Shown: one piece after another, positions 29,014 to 40,240 of the stretch
How the letters are laid out: each line of letters begins with the position of its first letter
How positions within the stretch are numbered: position 1 is the first letter of the stretch
Assembly (NCBI RefSeq): GCF_000333035.1
Contig: NZ_BANU01000003.1
Location: 62,001 to 126,000 of the forward strand
Length of the DNA stretch: 64,000 bases
Direction of reading: 5' to 3'
Source of the DNA: Gordonia sihwensis NBRC 108236
GTDB lineage: Bacteria > Actinomycetota > Actinomycetes > Mycobacteriales > Mycobacteriaceae
Program-made: the position numbers and the translations under genes
The notes under the pieces: model-generated
Told to the model about the DNA's origin: nothing
Database searches by the model: none
What the model saw: the letters and a program-made list of their open reading frames with translations, nothing else

Positions 29014-29913
29014 TCAGTCGATGCGCCCCGAGGGCACCGACCGCAGGGGCACCCGGTCGGCGGGGTTCCGCGGTGCCACATAGTCGACGGGGATGTCGTA
29101 CACGGTGAGGTCGGTCTCCTCACCCTTCTTGATCCACACCCGGTGCGGTGTCAGGTCGAGCTGGTATCCCGCGGGGGCCGCGTCCTCGAGGAGGTCGTAG
29201 CAGCCGGGATCCAGACCGCGGAACGCTGTTCCCTGGTCGCCGGAGGTGAGTGCCGCGACATAGTTGCCGCTGCACGTGACGACCCGGAACTTCGCTCCCT
29301 GCAACGGTTCTCCGGTGACGCGGTCGCGCTTGGTGACCCCGAGGATGCCGTTGGTCGGTTCCTGCTGGTCCTTAGCGACGCGGATCCGGCGCTCCAGGTT
29401 GCGACCGGCGACGATCACGCCGTCGAAGTCGTCGGCGGGCTCGAGCAGATGGTAGCCGGCCGGTGGCGCCACGACGGTGAACCGGTAGTAGCCTTCGGGC
29501 AGAGTCACCTGCGCGGGCGTGGTGACGGTGCCGGGATGGTGCCGCGGGGCGTCGAATGCGATGACGGCGCCCGGGACCATCAGTCCGGCCTGCACGTCGT
29601 CCGCCCAGACCACCAGCACCCCGGTCTTCTTCTCGGGCTGGGTGGTCGGCGGCGCGGTGCTCGTCTCACTGGGCGGCGTGCCGGTGTCGGACGAGGGCGG
29701 CGTCGTACTCTCGGTCGGGCTGCCGGTGGGGGTCGCGGTCTCCGTGGGGCTCGACGTCACCTCGGTCGGAGCGGCCGTCTCGGCAGTGGTCTGCGCCGTG
29801 GTGGGCGCGGACTCCGTGGCGGGAACGTCCGCCCAGGCGGCGGCCGGGGTGAGAGCCGCGCACATCACGGCGGCGGCGAGGATCGCGGGTACTCCGCGGC
29901 GGTTGATCTTCAT
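29014..29913 (-). CDS. Secreted SpaA-like (prealbumin-fold) protein, Thr/Pro-rich
   Basis: The 299-residue protein has a signal peptide ending near AWA (residue 28), a Thr/Ser/Pro-rich stretch (about 30-100) and two SpaA-like or prealbumin-like domains (about 105-190 and 195-285) containing PEGYYRFTVVAPPAGYHLLE and YDLLEDAAPAGYQLDL. ATG 29913 is chosen with CAGGAG upstream; the frame extends a further 16 codons. No LPXTG signal or C-terminal membrane anchor is present. The class F sortase gene lies 44 bases upstream in the same orientation. Confidence 0.85.
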   Translation of the reverse strand: MKINRRGVPAILAAAVMCAALTPAAAWADVPATESAPTTAQTTAETAAPTEVTSSPTETATPTGSPTESTTPPSSDTGTPPSETSTAPPTTQPEKKTGVLVVWADDVQAGLMVPGAVIAFDAPRHHPGTVTTPAQVTLPEGYYRFTVVAPPAGYHLLEPADDFDGVIVAGRNLERRIRVAKDQQEPTNGILGVTKRDRVTGEPLQGAKFRVVTCSGNYVAALTSGDQGTAFRGLDPGCYDLLEDAAPAGYQLDLTPHRVWIKKGEETDLTVYDIPVDYVAPRNPADRVPLRSVPSGRID

Positions 29914-29957
29914 GGTGGTCTCCTGACGAGTGTGTGAATGGTCGGTAGCGGTCCGCG

Positions 29958-30563
29958 TCACGCGGGTGCGGCGAAGACGACGACGTTGTCGCGGTAACCG
30001 AGGGGCGGGCCGATGAACGGGCCGCCGCAGGTGATGAGTGCGAGAGTCTCCGGGCCGGTCCGTCGATTGAGTTCGTCCACCGGCAGTCCGTCGCGGCCGG
30101 TGGACTCCTTGTCGGCGAGCACCGACCGGGTGACGTGGTAGACGTGCCGGTGTCCGTCCGCGGTGGTGACGTCGACGGCGTCACCGGTTTTGAGGCCGGA
30201 GAACCGTGCGGCGAAGCCCTTTCCCTGCTTCACGTCGTCGACGTGCCCGGTCATCACCACGGTCCCGGAGCCGGACCCGGGCAGCGACGAGTCGACCCAC
30301 CAGCCGAGGCGGTGGACGTCCTGGGGAGGCAGGAGAACCCCTGCCGTGTCGGTGGCCACCGCGTCGGTCGGCACCGTCGCACCGTCGACGGTGACCCGGA
30401 TCGGCGACGACGGTTCGTCCGAGCGGGCGGACACCGGAGCGGGCAGATTGGCCTGAGCACTGCCGGATGTGGGCGCCTGCCGGTCGGAGGTCGCCGAGCA
30501 TCCGGACGAGAGGGCGAGCGCGGCGGCGACCGCGACTGCGGCCGCCGCCCGATGGATCTTCAT
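29958..30563 (-). CDS. Class F sortase, predicted lipoprotein
   Basis: The 201-residue protein has a signal peptide with lipobox LSSGC (Cys22) and a sortase domain (about residues 55-200). The catalytic triad is visible as His107 in MTGHVDD, Cys179 in LALITCGG and Arg191 in GYRDNVVVF. Sortases cut sorting signals and join proteins to the cell wall or to each other; class F is common in actinobacteria but its substrates are little known. The SpaA-like protein gene follows in the same operon. ATG 30563 is used rather than the longer frame because it gives a normal signal peptide. Confidence 0.9.
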   Translation of the reverse strand: MKIHRAAAAVAVAAALALSSGCSATSDRQAPTSGSAQANLPAPVSARSDEPSSPIRVTVDGATVPTDAVATDTAGVLLPPQDVHRLGWWVDSSLPGSGSGTVVMTGHVDDVKQGKGFAARFSGLKTGDAVDVTTADGHRHVYHVTRSVLADKESTGRDGLPVDELNRRTGPETLALITCGGPFIGPPLGYRDNVVVFAAPA

Positions 30564-30678
30564 GTGGGCTCCTCGCTGTGCGCGTGGCCGCACCTGCTGT
30601 GCGGCCGCTGTGCGTGCCCCGACACTGGTGAGATCGGGTCCGCGCACGCGGCGTTAACGAGGATCAGACGTCAGTCGT

Positions 30679-32226
30679 TCAGCTGAATGACTCCAGTACC
30701 CGCTTCCGGAGTTCGCCCTTGACCAGCTTGCCGGTCGGGGTCCGCGGCAGGTCGTCCACGAAGCGGATCTCCTTGGGGACCTTGAACGACGCGAGTTCGG
30801 CCTTCGCGAAGTCGACGAGTTCGGCGGCGAGGCGATCGGAGGCCTCGGCGCCGTCGACCAGTTGGACGAAGCCCACCGGTCGCTCTCCGAGATCGTCGTC
30901 GGGCAGGCCGATCACGCCGACGTCGTATACCGCCGGGTGGTTGATGAGGACGTTCTCCGACTCCTGCGGGTAGATGTTGACGCCGCCGGAGATGATCGTG
31001 AAGGCCTGGCGGTCGGTGAGGTAGAGGAAGCCCTCGTCGTCCACGTAACCGAGGTCGCCGGTGGTCGCCCAGTTCGCATGCCCCGGGTGCTGCGCCTGCG
31101 CCGTCTTCGACGGATCGTTGTGATAGACGAAGGGCATCTCGTCGCGCTCGAAATAGACGGTCCCGACCTCTCCGGCGGGCAGCGGTTCACCGTCGGGACC
31201 ACAGATGTGCACCACTCCGAGGACGGCTCTGCCGACCGAGCCGGGGTGGGTCGACGAGTCCGCCGATCCGATCAGCGTGACGCCCGCGGCTTCGGTGGCC
31301 GCGTAGTACTCGTTGATCACCGGTCCCCACCAGTCGATCATTCTGCGCTTCACCTCCGCCGGACACGGAGCGGCGGCGTGAATGGCGACCTTCATGCTCG
31401 AGACGTCGTACCGGTCGCGGACCCCGTCCGGCAGCTTCAGCATCCGGACGAACATGGTGGGCACCCACTGACTGTGCGTCACGGAGTATTCGTCGATGTA
31501 CCGCAGGGCCGTCTCCGGCTCGAAGTGGTCCATCACGATCACCGTCCCGCCCAGAGCGTTCGTCATCGCGCAGTACCGAAGGGGAGCGGCGTGGTACAGC
31601 GGCGCAGGCGACAGGTAGACGGTGTCGGGGCCGAATCCGTACACCGGGCCGAACACCTGCGATATGAGGTCGGGGGCCTCGTCGACCTGGACGCCGGGCA
31701 GCGACGGCTTGATTCCCTTGGGCCGCCCGGTGGTTCCCGAGGAGTAAAGCATGTCGGCGCCGCGGGGCTGGTCGGTCAGCGGGGCGTCCGACGCAGCGGC
31801 CAGCACCTCCGGGTAGTCGAGGAAACCGTCGACCGGCCCGCCCCAGGCCACCCGCCGGGAATCGTCGGACAGGGCCTCGATGCGGTGGGCCTCGGAGACG
31901 GCGCCCGCCACCGCGGCCGAGGCGAAGACCGCGCGCGCATCGCAGTCGTCGAGGATGTAGTTCACCTCCGCCGGGGTGAGGTGGTGGTTCACGGCGGTGA
32001 CGTACATGCCGGAGCGGACCGCGGCCCAGTACACGTCGAAGACGCGCAGATCGTTGTCGGAGACGATCGCTATGGTGTCGCCCCGACCGATTCCCAGGTC
32101 GTGCAGGTGATTGGCGATTCTGGTGGAGTTGTCCGTGAGCTCTCGATAGGTGACGCGCTCACCCGTCGACGGGCGGATCAGCGCAGGCTTGTCCGGTGTG
32201 GTCGCGGCGAAGGTTCCTGGGTACAC
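30679..32226 (-). CDS. Acyl-CoA synthetase (AMP-binding, FadD type)
   Basis: The 515-residue enzyme activates a carboxylic acid with ATP and CoA. Motifs are YSSGTTGRPKG (P-loop), YAATEAAG, TGDLGYVDDEGFLYLTDR and the C-terminal lysine in RTPTGKLVKGEL. GTG 32226 has AGGAG five bases upstream; the frame remains open into the VWA gene, which is not coding. An inverted repeat places that AGGAG in a possible RNA stem. The fatty acid or other substrate is not clear, though the family includes medium- and long-chain acyl-CoA ligases. Confidence 0.9.
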   Translation of the reverse strand: MYPGTFAATTPDKPALIRPSTGERVTYRELTDNSTRIANHLHDLGIGRGDTIAIVSDNDLRVFDVYWAAVRSGMYVTAVNHHLTPAEVNYILDDCDARAVFASAAVAGAVSEAHRIEALSDDSRRVAWGGPVDGFLDYPEVLAAASDAPLTDQPRGADMLYSSGTTGRPKGIKPSLPGVQVDEAPDLISQVFGPVYGFGPDTVYLSPAPLYHAAPLRYCAMTNALGGTVIVMDHFEPETALRYIDEYSVTHSQWVPTMFVRMLKLPDGVRDRYDVSSMKVAIHAAAPCPAEVKRRMIDWWGPVINEYYAATEAAGVTLIGSADSSTHPGSVGRAVLGVVHICGPDGEPLPAGEVGTVYFERDEMPFVYHNDPSKTAQAQHPGHANWATTGDLGYVDDEGFLYLTDRQAFTIISGGVNIYPQESENVLINHPAVYDVGVIGLPDDDLGERPVGFVQLVDGAEASDRLAAELVDFAKAELASFKVPKEIRFVDDLPRTPTGKLVKGELRKRVLESFS

Positions 32227-32228
32227 GG

Positions 32229-32292
32229 GCACTCCTGAAGTGAGGGACGTCTCACCGACGACCGTACCGAGTAATCGCTCGCTCAGGAGTGC
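32229..32292 (-). promoter_or_regulatory. Inverted repeat covering the synthetase ribosome binding site
   Basis: On the minus-strand RNA, GCACTCCTGA (32283-32292) can pair with TCAGGAGTGC (32229-32238), which contains the AGGAG of the acyl-CoA synthetase. The arms are perfect over ten bases and 44 bases apart, with a small nested stem in between. The first arm begins seven bases after the VWA gene stop. Confidence 0.45.
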
Positions 32293-32299
32293 TTTGCCG

Positions 32300-33949
32300 T
32301 CACGCCGCTTCCACGCGGTAGGAGACCGCCTGCAGCAGGATCGCGCCCACATCCTTGGGGTCGCGTGCGATGAACGAGCTGCCGCCGGTGGCCTCGGCGA
32401 TCTGCTTGAGCGCACCGGCGTCGGCGTCCTCCGAGATGCCGACCGCGATGATCGGGATGCGCCGCGCGGGGTTCTTCATGATGTTCAGCTCCGACACCAG
32501 ATGCCCCAGCGTGATGCTGTCGCGATCCTCGTTGCGGCCGTCGGTCATGATGATCACGCTGTTGGAGTACGCGGGGTCGTATGAGTCGTACACGGTCTTG
32601 AACGCCGCGAGCGCGGTGTCGTAGAGACCGGTGCCGCCGCCGACGTGCCCCAGCGTGTCGCGGATGGAGTCGGCGAGGCGGTCGCGGTTGGTACGGCCTC
32701 CCTCGATCTCGGAGATCGGCGCGATCGGCATCACCTCCCGATAGTCCTGGCCGGGGCCGCCGCGGTCGATGCTGAACTCCCAGTAGCCCAGCGCGGTGTT
32801 CTTGGGGAACCGGCCCAGTCCGAACAGCGAGGCCTCCCGGAGGAAGGCCGCGCGCGAACGGCCTCCGGCGTCGAGCGCCATCGAGCCGGACACGTCCTGC
32901 ACCACGAGCGCCCGGATCGGCTGGGTGAGTGCGGTCCACTTCCGCAGGATGTTGTCGACGAGTTCCCTGGCCGGCTGCTTGATCACGGTGACGTCCTGGA
33001 CGCCGGTTCCGTCGGCCGGCGGCTCGCCGTCCGGAGAGCGGATGCCCATCTCCTCCCGGATCCGGCGACCACTGTCGGTCTGCAGGGTGGCCACCAGCGC
33101 GTCGATCGCGTCGCCGGCCAGCGCTTGATCGTCGGGCTGCGCGACATTGGCGGCCCGATAGTCCAGGGCCACCGTGCCGGACCGCGGCACGGCCACCTCG
33201 AGATCGGACGCGGGATGGGCGCGCTTGAACTCGGTGTAGGCGCGTTCGGTGGTGAGGGTGGCCGTCGGCGCGGGAGCGGCGGCGGTCTGCGCGAGATCGG
33301 GGGAGGCGTCGTTGTCGTTCATCATCAGGGCCCGCTTGGTCAGGAACTCCACCAGCTCCCGGTGCGTCAGCGAGCCCGACGACACCTCGGAGAGCGCTCC
33401 GATCACCGCGGCGTTGCTGACGTCGCTGCGGGCCGGCGGAGCCACTCGCAGTCCGGGCGAGGTGAGCACGTCGGTCCACGCGGGCATCGCCGGGAGTTCA
33501 CGGCCGGCCACCACCACCGGGGAGACGCCGAGCGACGGTCCGACGTCGGCCCACGTCCGGCCGAGTGCGGCGCGCACCTGCCGGACGCGCGCCTGCGACT
33601 CAGCGATCCAGATCTGCGGTGCGTTCCGGTCGGTGAGGCGTTCGGAGGTGTGGCTCGGCGGCACGGCCTGCACGGTGAAGTCGAAACAGCTGTCCGCCTC
33701 GGTCTGCTTCGACAGGGCGGTGACGTAGTCGGCGACGTCCTGGTCGGCGATGACCGACACCGGTCGCACCTGAGAACAGCCGCCGTGCCCGCCCCGCCAG
33801 ACCGCGTACACTCCGCCCGCCAGCAGCGCGGCCAGCACCAGGGAGAGCCCGACCCGCGCGCGGGTGCCGGGGCGCCGTCGCCGGCGGCTCCCGGCGGACT
33901 CCCGCGGTGGATCGGAAGCGGGACGCGCGGCGTTTCGGTGTTGGCCCAT
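32300..33949 (-). CDS. Membrane-anchored substrate-binding and VWA domain protein
   Basis: The 549-residue protein has a basic N terminus, one membrane segment (about residues 35-52), a periplasmic-binding-like region (about 60-300) and a C-terminal von Willebrand A domain (about 345-540) with the metal-binding motif DVSGSM. This combination is a known actinobacterial family of unknown function, annotated as substrate-binding and VWA domain-containing protein. ATG 33949 has AGGAGGGG upstream. It is followed by the acyl-CoA synthetase after about 70 bases. Confidence 0.85.
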   Translation of the reverse strand: MGQHRNAARPASDPPRESAGSRRRRRPGTRARVGLSLVLAALLAGGVYAVWRGGHGGCSQVRPVSVIADQDVADYVTALSKQTEADSCFDFTVQAVPPSHTSERLTDRNAPQIWIAESQARVRQVRAALGRTWADVGPSLGVSPVVVAGRELPAMPAWTDVLTSPGLRVAPPARSDVSNAAVIGALSEVSSGSLTHRELVEFLTKRALMMNDNDASPDLAQTAAAPAPTATLTTERAYTEFKRAHPASDLEVAVPRSGTVALDYRAANVAQPDDQALAGDAIDALVATLQTDSGRRIREEMGIRSPDGEPPADGTGVQDVTVIKQPARELVDNILRKWTALTQPIRALVVQDVSGSMALDAGGRSRAAFLREASLFGLGRFPKNTALGYWEFSIDRGGPGQDYREVMPIAPISEIEGGRTNRDRLADSIRDTLGHVGGGTGLYDTALAAFKTVYDSYDPAYSNSVIIMTDGRNEDRDSITLGHLVSELNIMKNPARRIPIIAVGISEDADAGALKQIAEATGGSSFIARDPKDVGAILLQAVSYRVEAA

Positions 33950-34100
33950 GTCGGGTCGACCCCTCCTTGTGAATTCCTCGAGAGTGCGAGAGAAGGCTAG
34001 CCCATGCGTGAGATGGGACACGTCGGGGGTGCCGAGTACCGCCGATTACGCCCGTCGGCGCGACGGGCACGGACGTCATGAGCACCACGGCCGCGCACAG

Positions 34101-34143
34101 CAACGGGCCCGGACCTTCGGCGGTCGAAGGTCCGGGCCCGTTG
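34101..34143. terminator. Strong hairpin terminator after acn-acnR
   Basis: A perfect 19-bp stem (CAACGGGCCCGGACCTTCG and its complement) with a five-base loop GCGGT lies six bases after the acnR stop codon. No U tract follows. Confidence 0.75.
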
Positions 34144-34149
34144 CGCCGG

Positions 34150-34722
34150 TCACTCGCCCGCGGGTACGCGGACCGAGGCCTCGACGAGGTCGAGGACGGC
34201 ATGCAGATCGTCGGTCGACTGACCCGAGGCCAACCGTGTGACCAGGCCGTCGAGGATGACGTCCAGGTAGGTGACGAGCACCTCCGGGGGGACGTCCTTG
34301 CGGAGACTGCCCGCACGGCGCTTGCGCTCCAGGCGGGCGAGGGTGGCGGCCTCGCGGTCGGCGCTCTGCGCCTCCCAGGCCTCACGGAAGCCGGGATCGG
34401 TGCGGATCTTCCGCACGATCTCCAGCCGCGTGCTCAGCCAGTCGAAGTCCTTCGGCCGCGCGAGGATGTCGCGCATCACCTGGACCAGACCCTCGTGCGA
34501 GGCGACCTCGGCCATCCGCTCCGCGTCTTCGCGTGCCAGCGCCAAGAACAGGGCTTCCTTGTCCTTGAAGTGGTGGAAGATCGCACCGCGGGAGAGGCCG
34601 GTCGCCTCTTCGAGACGTTTGACCGTCGCTCCGTCGTAACCGTATTCGGCGAAACAATGCCGCGCGCCGTCGAGGATCTCTCGACGACGCGCGGCAAGAC
34701 GGTCATCGCTGACCCGTGGCAT
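34150..34722 (-). CDS. acnR: TetR family aconitase repressor AcnR
   Basis: The 190-residue regulator has an N-terminal TetR HTH (about residues 12-58, with the segment GATVKRLEEATGLSRGAIFHHF) and a helical ligand-binding domain. It lies three bases after acn, as in the acn-acnR operon of Corynebacterium glutamicum, where AcnR represses acn. The operator upstream of acn (37639-37654) matches the described AcnR consensus CAGNACNNNCGTACTG exactly. It corresponds to Rv1474c. Confidence 0.92.
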   Translation of the reverse strand: MPRVSDDRLAARRREILDGARHCFAEYGYDGATVKRLEEATGLSRGAIFHHFKDKEALFLALAREDAERMAEVASHEGLVQVMRDILARPKDFDWLSTRLEIVRKIRTDPGFREAWEAQSADREAATLARLERKRRAGSLRKDVPPEVLVTYLDVILDGLVTRLASGQSTDDLHAVLDLVEASVRVPAGE

Positions 34723-34725
34723 GAA

Positions 34726-37581
<2,856 letters not shown>

Positions 37582-37631
37582 TCAGAAGCGTCGCAGCATG
37601 CGGCGGGCTGCGGCCGCGGTGCTACCTCTCC

Positions 37632-37637
37632 AGCATA
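37632..37637 (-). promoter_or_regulatory. acn -10 box TATGCT
   Basis: Read on the minus strand, TATGCT follows directly after the AcnR operator and would give an acn leader of about 100 bases. Confidence 0.55.
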
Positions 37638-37638
37638 G

Positions 37639-37654
37639 CAGTACGCGCGTACTG
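37639..37654. promoter_or_regulatory. AcnR operator, CAGTACGCGCGTACTG
   Basis: This perfect 16-bp palindrome fits the C. glutamicum AcnR consensus CAGNACNNNCGTACTG at every defined position. It fills the spacer just upstream of the acn -10 box, so binding would block RNA polymerase. Confidence 0.85.
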
Positions 37655-37699
37655 GTTGGGCGGTACGGGTCGCTCGGCCGTATCGGCGTGCGGCTGTCG

Positions 37700-37705
37700 T
37701 ATCCT
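37700..37705 (+). promoter_or_regulatory. Possible -10 box TATCCT for the Rv1476-like gene
   Basis: TATCCT lies about 90 bases before ATG 37798 in the gap between acn and this gene. No clear -35 box is seen. Confidence 0.35.
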
Positions 37706-37797
37706 GGGCGCCGAGTGCCACCCGTCGCCAGCGGCCAGCCGGCTTCTGCGCGCACCCCGCCATGTCGAGTCAGCAACCGTTCAGGGAGCCACATCTG

Positions 37798-38415
37798 ATG
37801 AATCCGGGCCCATCCGCGTTCGTTCTCGCCGAGCCCGCGTCCCAGCCGCCGGCCGACGTGTGGTCGAACCTCGACATGGCTGCGATCACCGACGCGCTCA
37901 CCGGCTCCGGAGTGTGGGCCCCCGCCGACCAGCAGCTCGCGCTCAAGCAGCTGGTGAAGCAGGCGGCGGCCGACGGGCACAGCCTGCACGTGGTGGTACT
38001 GGACCAGTCGTACCCGAAGTTCACCGCCTACCGGGACATCGCGACCCACCTGCAGTCGGAGGTCGGCGGGACGGTGCTGGTCTTCGGCCCGTCCGGCAGC
38101 GGCACCGCGTCCGACGAGTTCAGCCGAGTTCAGCTCGAAGACGCCTCGAACGACGTCTCCAAGGGGGCCACGGCCTCCCAGGCCGCCGCGCAGATGTACC
38201 ACAAGGCCGTCGATCCCAACGTGAACTGGAACGGCGTCACCATCGGCCTCATCGTCCTCGTGGTGATCGGCGCGGTGATCGCCCGCTGGCGGATGAAGCG
38301 CCGGCGGACGACGGCCGAGCCGGCCGCGGTCGGGCAGAACGGCGACGTCTCCGGCCCGGCGACTGCGGAGGGCGACGAGGATCCTGACGGCCGCCGTCCG
38401 GCCGGGACTGACTGA
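37798..38415 (+). CDS. Rv1476-like membrane protein (DUF6676 type)
   Basis: The 205-residue protein has an N-terminal soluble domain (about 15-130), one membrane segment (about 143-162, TIGLIVLVVIGAVIA) followed by RWRMKRRR, and a charged C-terminal tail. It corresponds to Rv1476, just upstream of ripA. ATG 37798 has AGGGAG about nine bases upstream. The function is unknown; linkage to the ripA-moxR region suggests an envelope role. A strong terminator follows, so it is transcribed apart from ripA. Confidence 0.82.
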   Translation: MNPGPSAFVLAEPASQPPADVWSNLDMAAITDALTGSGVWAPADQQLALKQLVKQAAADGHSLHVVVLDQSYPKFTAYRDIATHLQSEVGGTVLVFGPSGSGTASDEFSRVQLEDASNDVSKGATASQAAAQMYHKAVDPNVNWNGVTIGLIVLVVIGAVIARWRMKRRRTTAEPAAVGQNGDVSGPATAEGDEDPDGRRPAGTD

Positions 38416-38435
38416 CCCCTCGGGGTCCCGCCGTC

Positions 38436-38462
38436 CGGCGTCCGCGCTCGTCGCGGACGCCG
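38436..38462 (+). terminator. Intrinsic terminator after the Rv1476-like gene
   Basis: An 11-bp stem (CGGCGTCCGCG against CGCGGACGCCG) with a five-base loop CTCGT is followed by CTTTCTTCT, a T-rich tail that is rare in this window. Confidence 0.8.
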
Positions 38463-38668
38463 CTTTCTTCTGACGCGTCACGATTCGTGCGTTATCCAAC
38501 TGTGACAGGACTCTAAGGTTCCGTCTTTGCGCTGCTGACGCGTGTTTCCGCAGGTAATCACCTATTTGTAATTCAGGGCTTCAGGTTCTCACAGAGACTG
38601 ATGTGACGTACGGTGCAGAAGACACTTTATGGTGTACGGGGGATAGATGTTGCGAGGGAGTTCTCGAC
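38463..38668 (+). promoter_or_regulatory. ripA upstream region
   Basis: This gap is AT-richer than its surroundings. TATGGT (38628-38633) is a possible -10 box and gives a leader of about 35 bases; AGGGAG precedes the TTG start. GTAAT occurs twice (38554-38558 and 38568-38572), which is reminiscent of MtrA-type direct repeats but with a different spacing. I saw no riboswitch consensus. Confidence 0.4.
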
Positions 38669-40159
38669 TTGAAGCCAGCTAAGAACGGCGCACGTTGGGC
38701 GGCGCGAGGTACCACCGTGGGTGCCGTGATGCTCGTGAGCGTTCTCGGAGCCGGTCCGGCCCTCGGTGACCCCAACAACGCCAATCCCGTGGCATCGCTG
38801 ATCAACCAGATCGCCGACGTCGATCAGAATCTGTCCGACCTCGCGAGCGCGGTCGCGGCGAAGCAGGAGAACGTCAACCGCACGCTGGTGGACTTCCAGA
38901 ACGCGCTCGCGGCTCAGCAGGTCGCAGCCGCGGCCAGCCGAAGCGCCAAGGACTCGCTCGGCGAGGTGAGCGCGAAGGTCGAGGCAGCGCAGAAGGACTT
39001 CGACGCCTTCGTCCGGTCGGTGTACCGGCAGGGCAACAATCGCGGGGCGATGACCAAGTACGTCGCGTCCGACGATCCGGAGAAGGTCCTGGACCAGATG
39101 TCTGCCGTCGACCAGGTCACGCGACAGCAGCAGGCGACCATTCGCAAACTCCAGGTGGCACGCAACCAGCAGGCCAACCGGGTGGCGGCCACCGAGGCCA
39201 CCCGCCAGCAGACGGCGATGGCCGCCAAGGACGCGTCGGCCCGGCGCGATGAGGCGATCGCCGCGGTCAAGGCCGCCCAGGACGCGGTCCGCACTCAGCA
39301 GACCAAACGCAACGAATTGGTCTCCCAGCGCACGTCGCTGGCGTCGAAGCTCGAGAAACTGCGCAAGTCGGCCCCCAAGAGCGAGGTGGACGCCCAGGCC
39401 TCGCCGGGCACCGTCGCCGACGTGGCGGGCAAGGTGCTCGACCGCATTCCGGCCAAGCCCGTGGAGGGCGATGATCTGGTGGCCCAGGCCGCCCAGGCGG
39501 CCGCGAAGCTCGCGATGGAGACCGGTCAGGCGCTGTTGGCCGGCGCCATCGGCAAACTCCAGATTCCGCATTCGGAACTGTTCGACCTGCTCGGCATCGG
39601 CGGGTCGTATCCGTTCGGTGAGGGCCAGGACAGCACCTACGGCCGACTCCAGAACGGCTCGCTCGGTCCGCTGCTGACCAATCCCGAGTCCGGGGTCCCC
39701 GGCGGTGGCGGAGGGCCCTCGCAGCCCGGTCTGCGCGGCCCGGCGGCCGTCGAACTCGTGGTCAACCGGATGAAGTCGCAGCTGGGCGTCACGTACGCCT
39801 GGGGCGGCGGCGACGCGAACGGCCCCACCCTCGGCATCCGCGACGGCGGCGTCGCCGACAGCTACGGCGATTACCGCAAGGTCGGCTTCGACTGCTCGGG
39901 TCTGATGATCTACGGCTTCGCGGGAGTGGGCATCGACCTTCCGCACTACACCGGCTACCAGTACACCTCGGGACCGCAGGTGCCGCTGTCGCAGATGCGG
40001 CGCGGCGACATGATCTTCTACGGGCCCAACGCCAGCCAGCACGTGGCGCTCATCCTCGGTGACGGGACCATGATCGAGGCGCCGCAGTCCGGCGACGTCG
40101 TGAAGATCTCGCCGGTGCGGACCGCGGGCGCCATGCCGTACGTGGTCCGGCTCCTCTGA
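38669..40159 (+). CDS. ripA: Peptidoglycan endopeptidase RipA, NlpC/P60 family
   Basis: The 496-residue secreted enzyme has a signal peptide (residues 1-30, ending GPALG), an N-terminal coiled-coil region (about 35-240) and an NlpC/P60 domain (about 375-496). The catalytic residues Cys409 (FDCSGLM), His458 (SQHVAL) and Glu470 (MIEAP) have the same spacing as Cys383, His432 and Glu444 of M. tuberculosis RipA, which cuts peptide stems at cell separation. The TTG start is chosen because it gives a proper signal peptide and has AGGGAG upstream. RipB does not follow; moxR comes next. Confidence 0.93.
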   Translation: MKPAKNGARWAARGTTVGAVMLVSVLGAGPALGDPNNANPVASLINQIADVDQNLSDLASAVAAKQENVNRTLVDFQNALAAQQVAAAASRSAKDSLGEVSAKVEAAQKDFDAFVRSVYRQGNNRGAMTKYVASDDPEKVLDQMSAVDQVTRQQQATIRKLQVARNQQANRVAATEATRQQTAMAAKDASARRDEAIAAVKAAQDAVRTQQTKRNELVSQRTSLASKLEKLRKSAPKSEVDAQASPGTVADVAGKVLDRIPAKPVEGDDLVAQAAQAAAKLAMETGQALLAGAIGKLQIPHSELFDLLGIGGSYPFGEGQDSTYGRLQNGSLGPLLTNPESGVPGGGGGPSQPGLRGPAAVELVVNRMKSQLGVTYAWGGGDANGPTLGIRDGGVADSYGDYRKVGFDCSGLMIYGFAGVGIDLPHYTGYQYTSGPQVPLSQMRRGDMIFYGPNASQHVALILGDGTMIEAPQSGDVVKISPVRTAGAMPYVVRLL

Positions 40160-40240
40160 CACGTGCGCGGTCCCGATACTCCCCGCCCCGCTAGTGTGGG
40201 TGTCGGTACATCGCAGGCCTCGACCGGTAGGAGCATCGGC

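Noticed and set aside
29014..29913. SpaA-like protein as a sortase-assembled pilin
   Set aside because: There is no LPXTG-type signal, C-terminal membrane segment or basic tail, so it was called only as a secreted SpaA-like protein.
38463..38668. Possible c-di-AMP (ydaO-type) riboswitch upstream of ripA
   Set aside because: Such riboswitches precede some actinobacterial cell-wall hydrolase genes, but the conserved GGGGAACC-type core was not found here.
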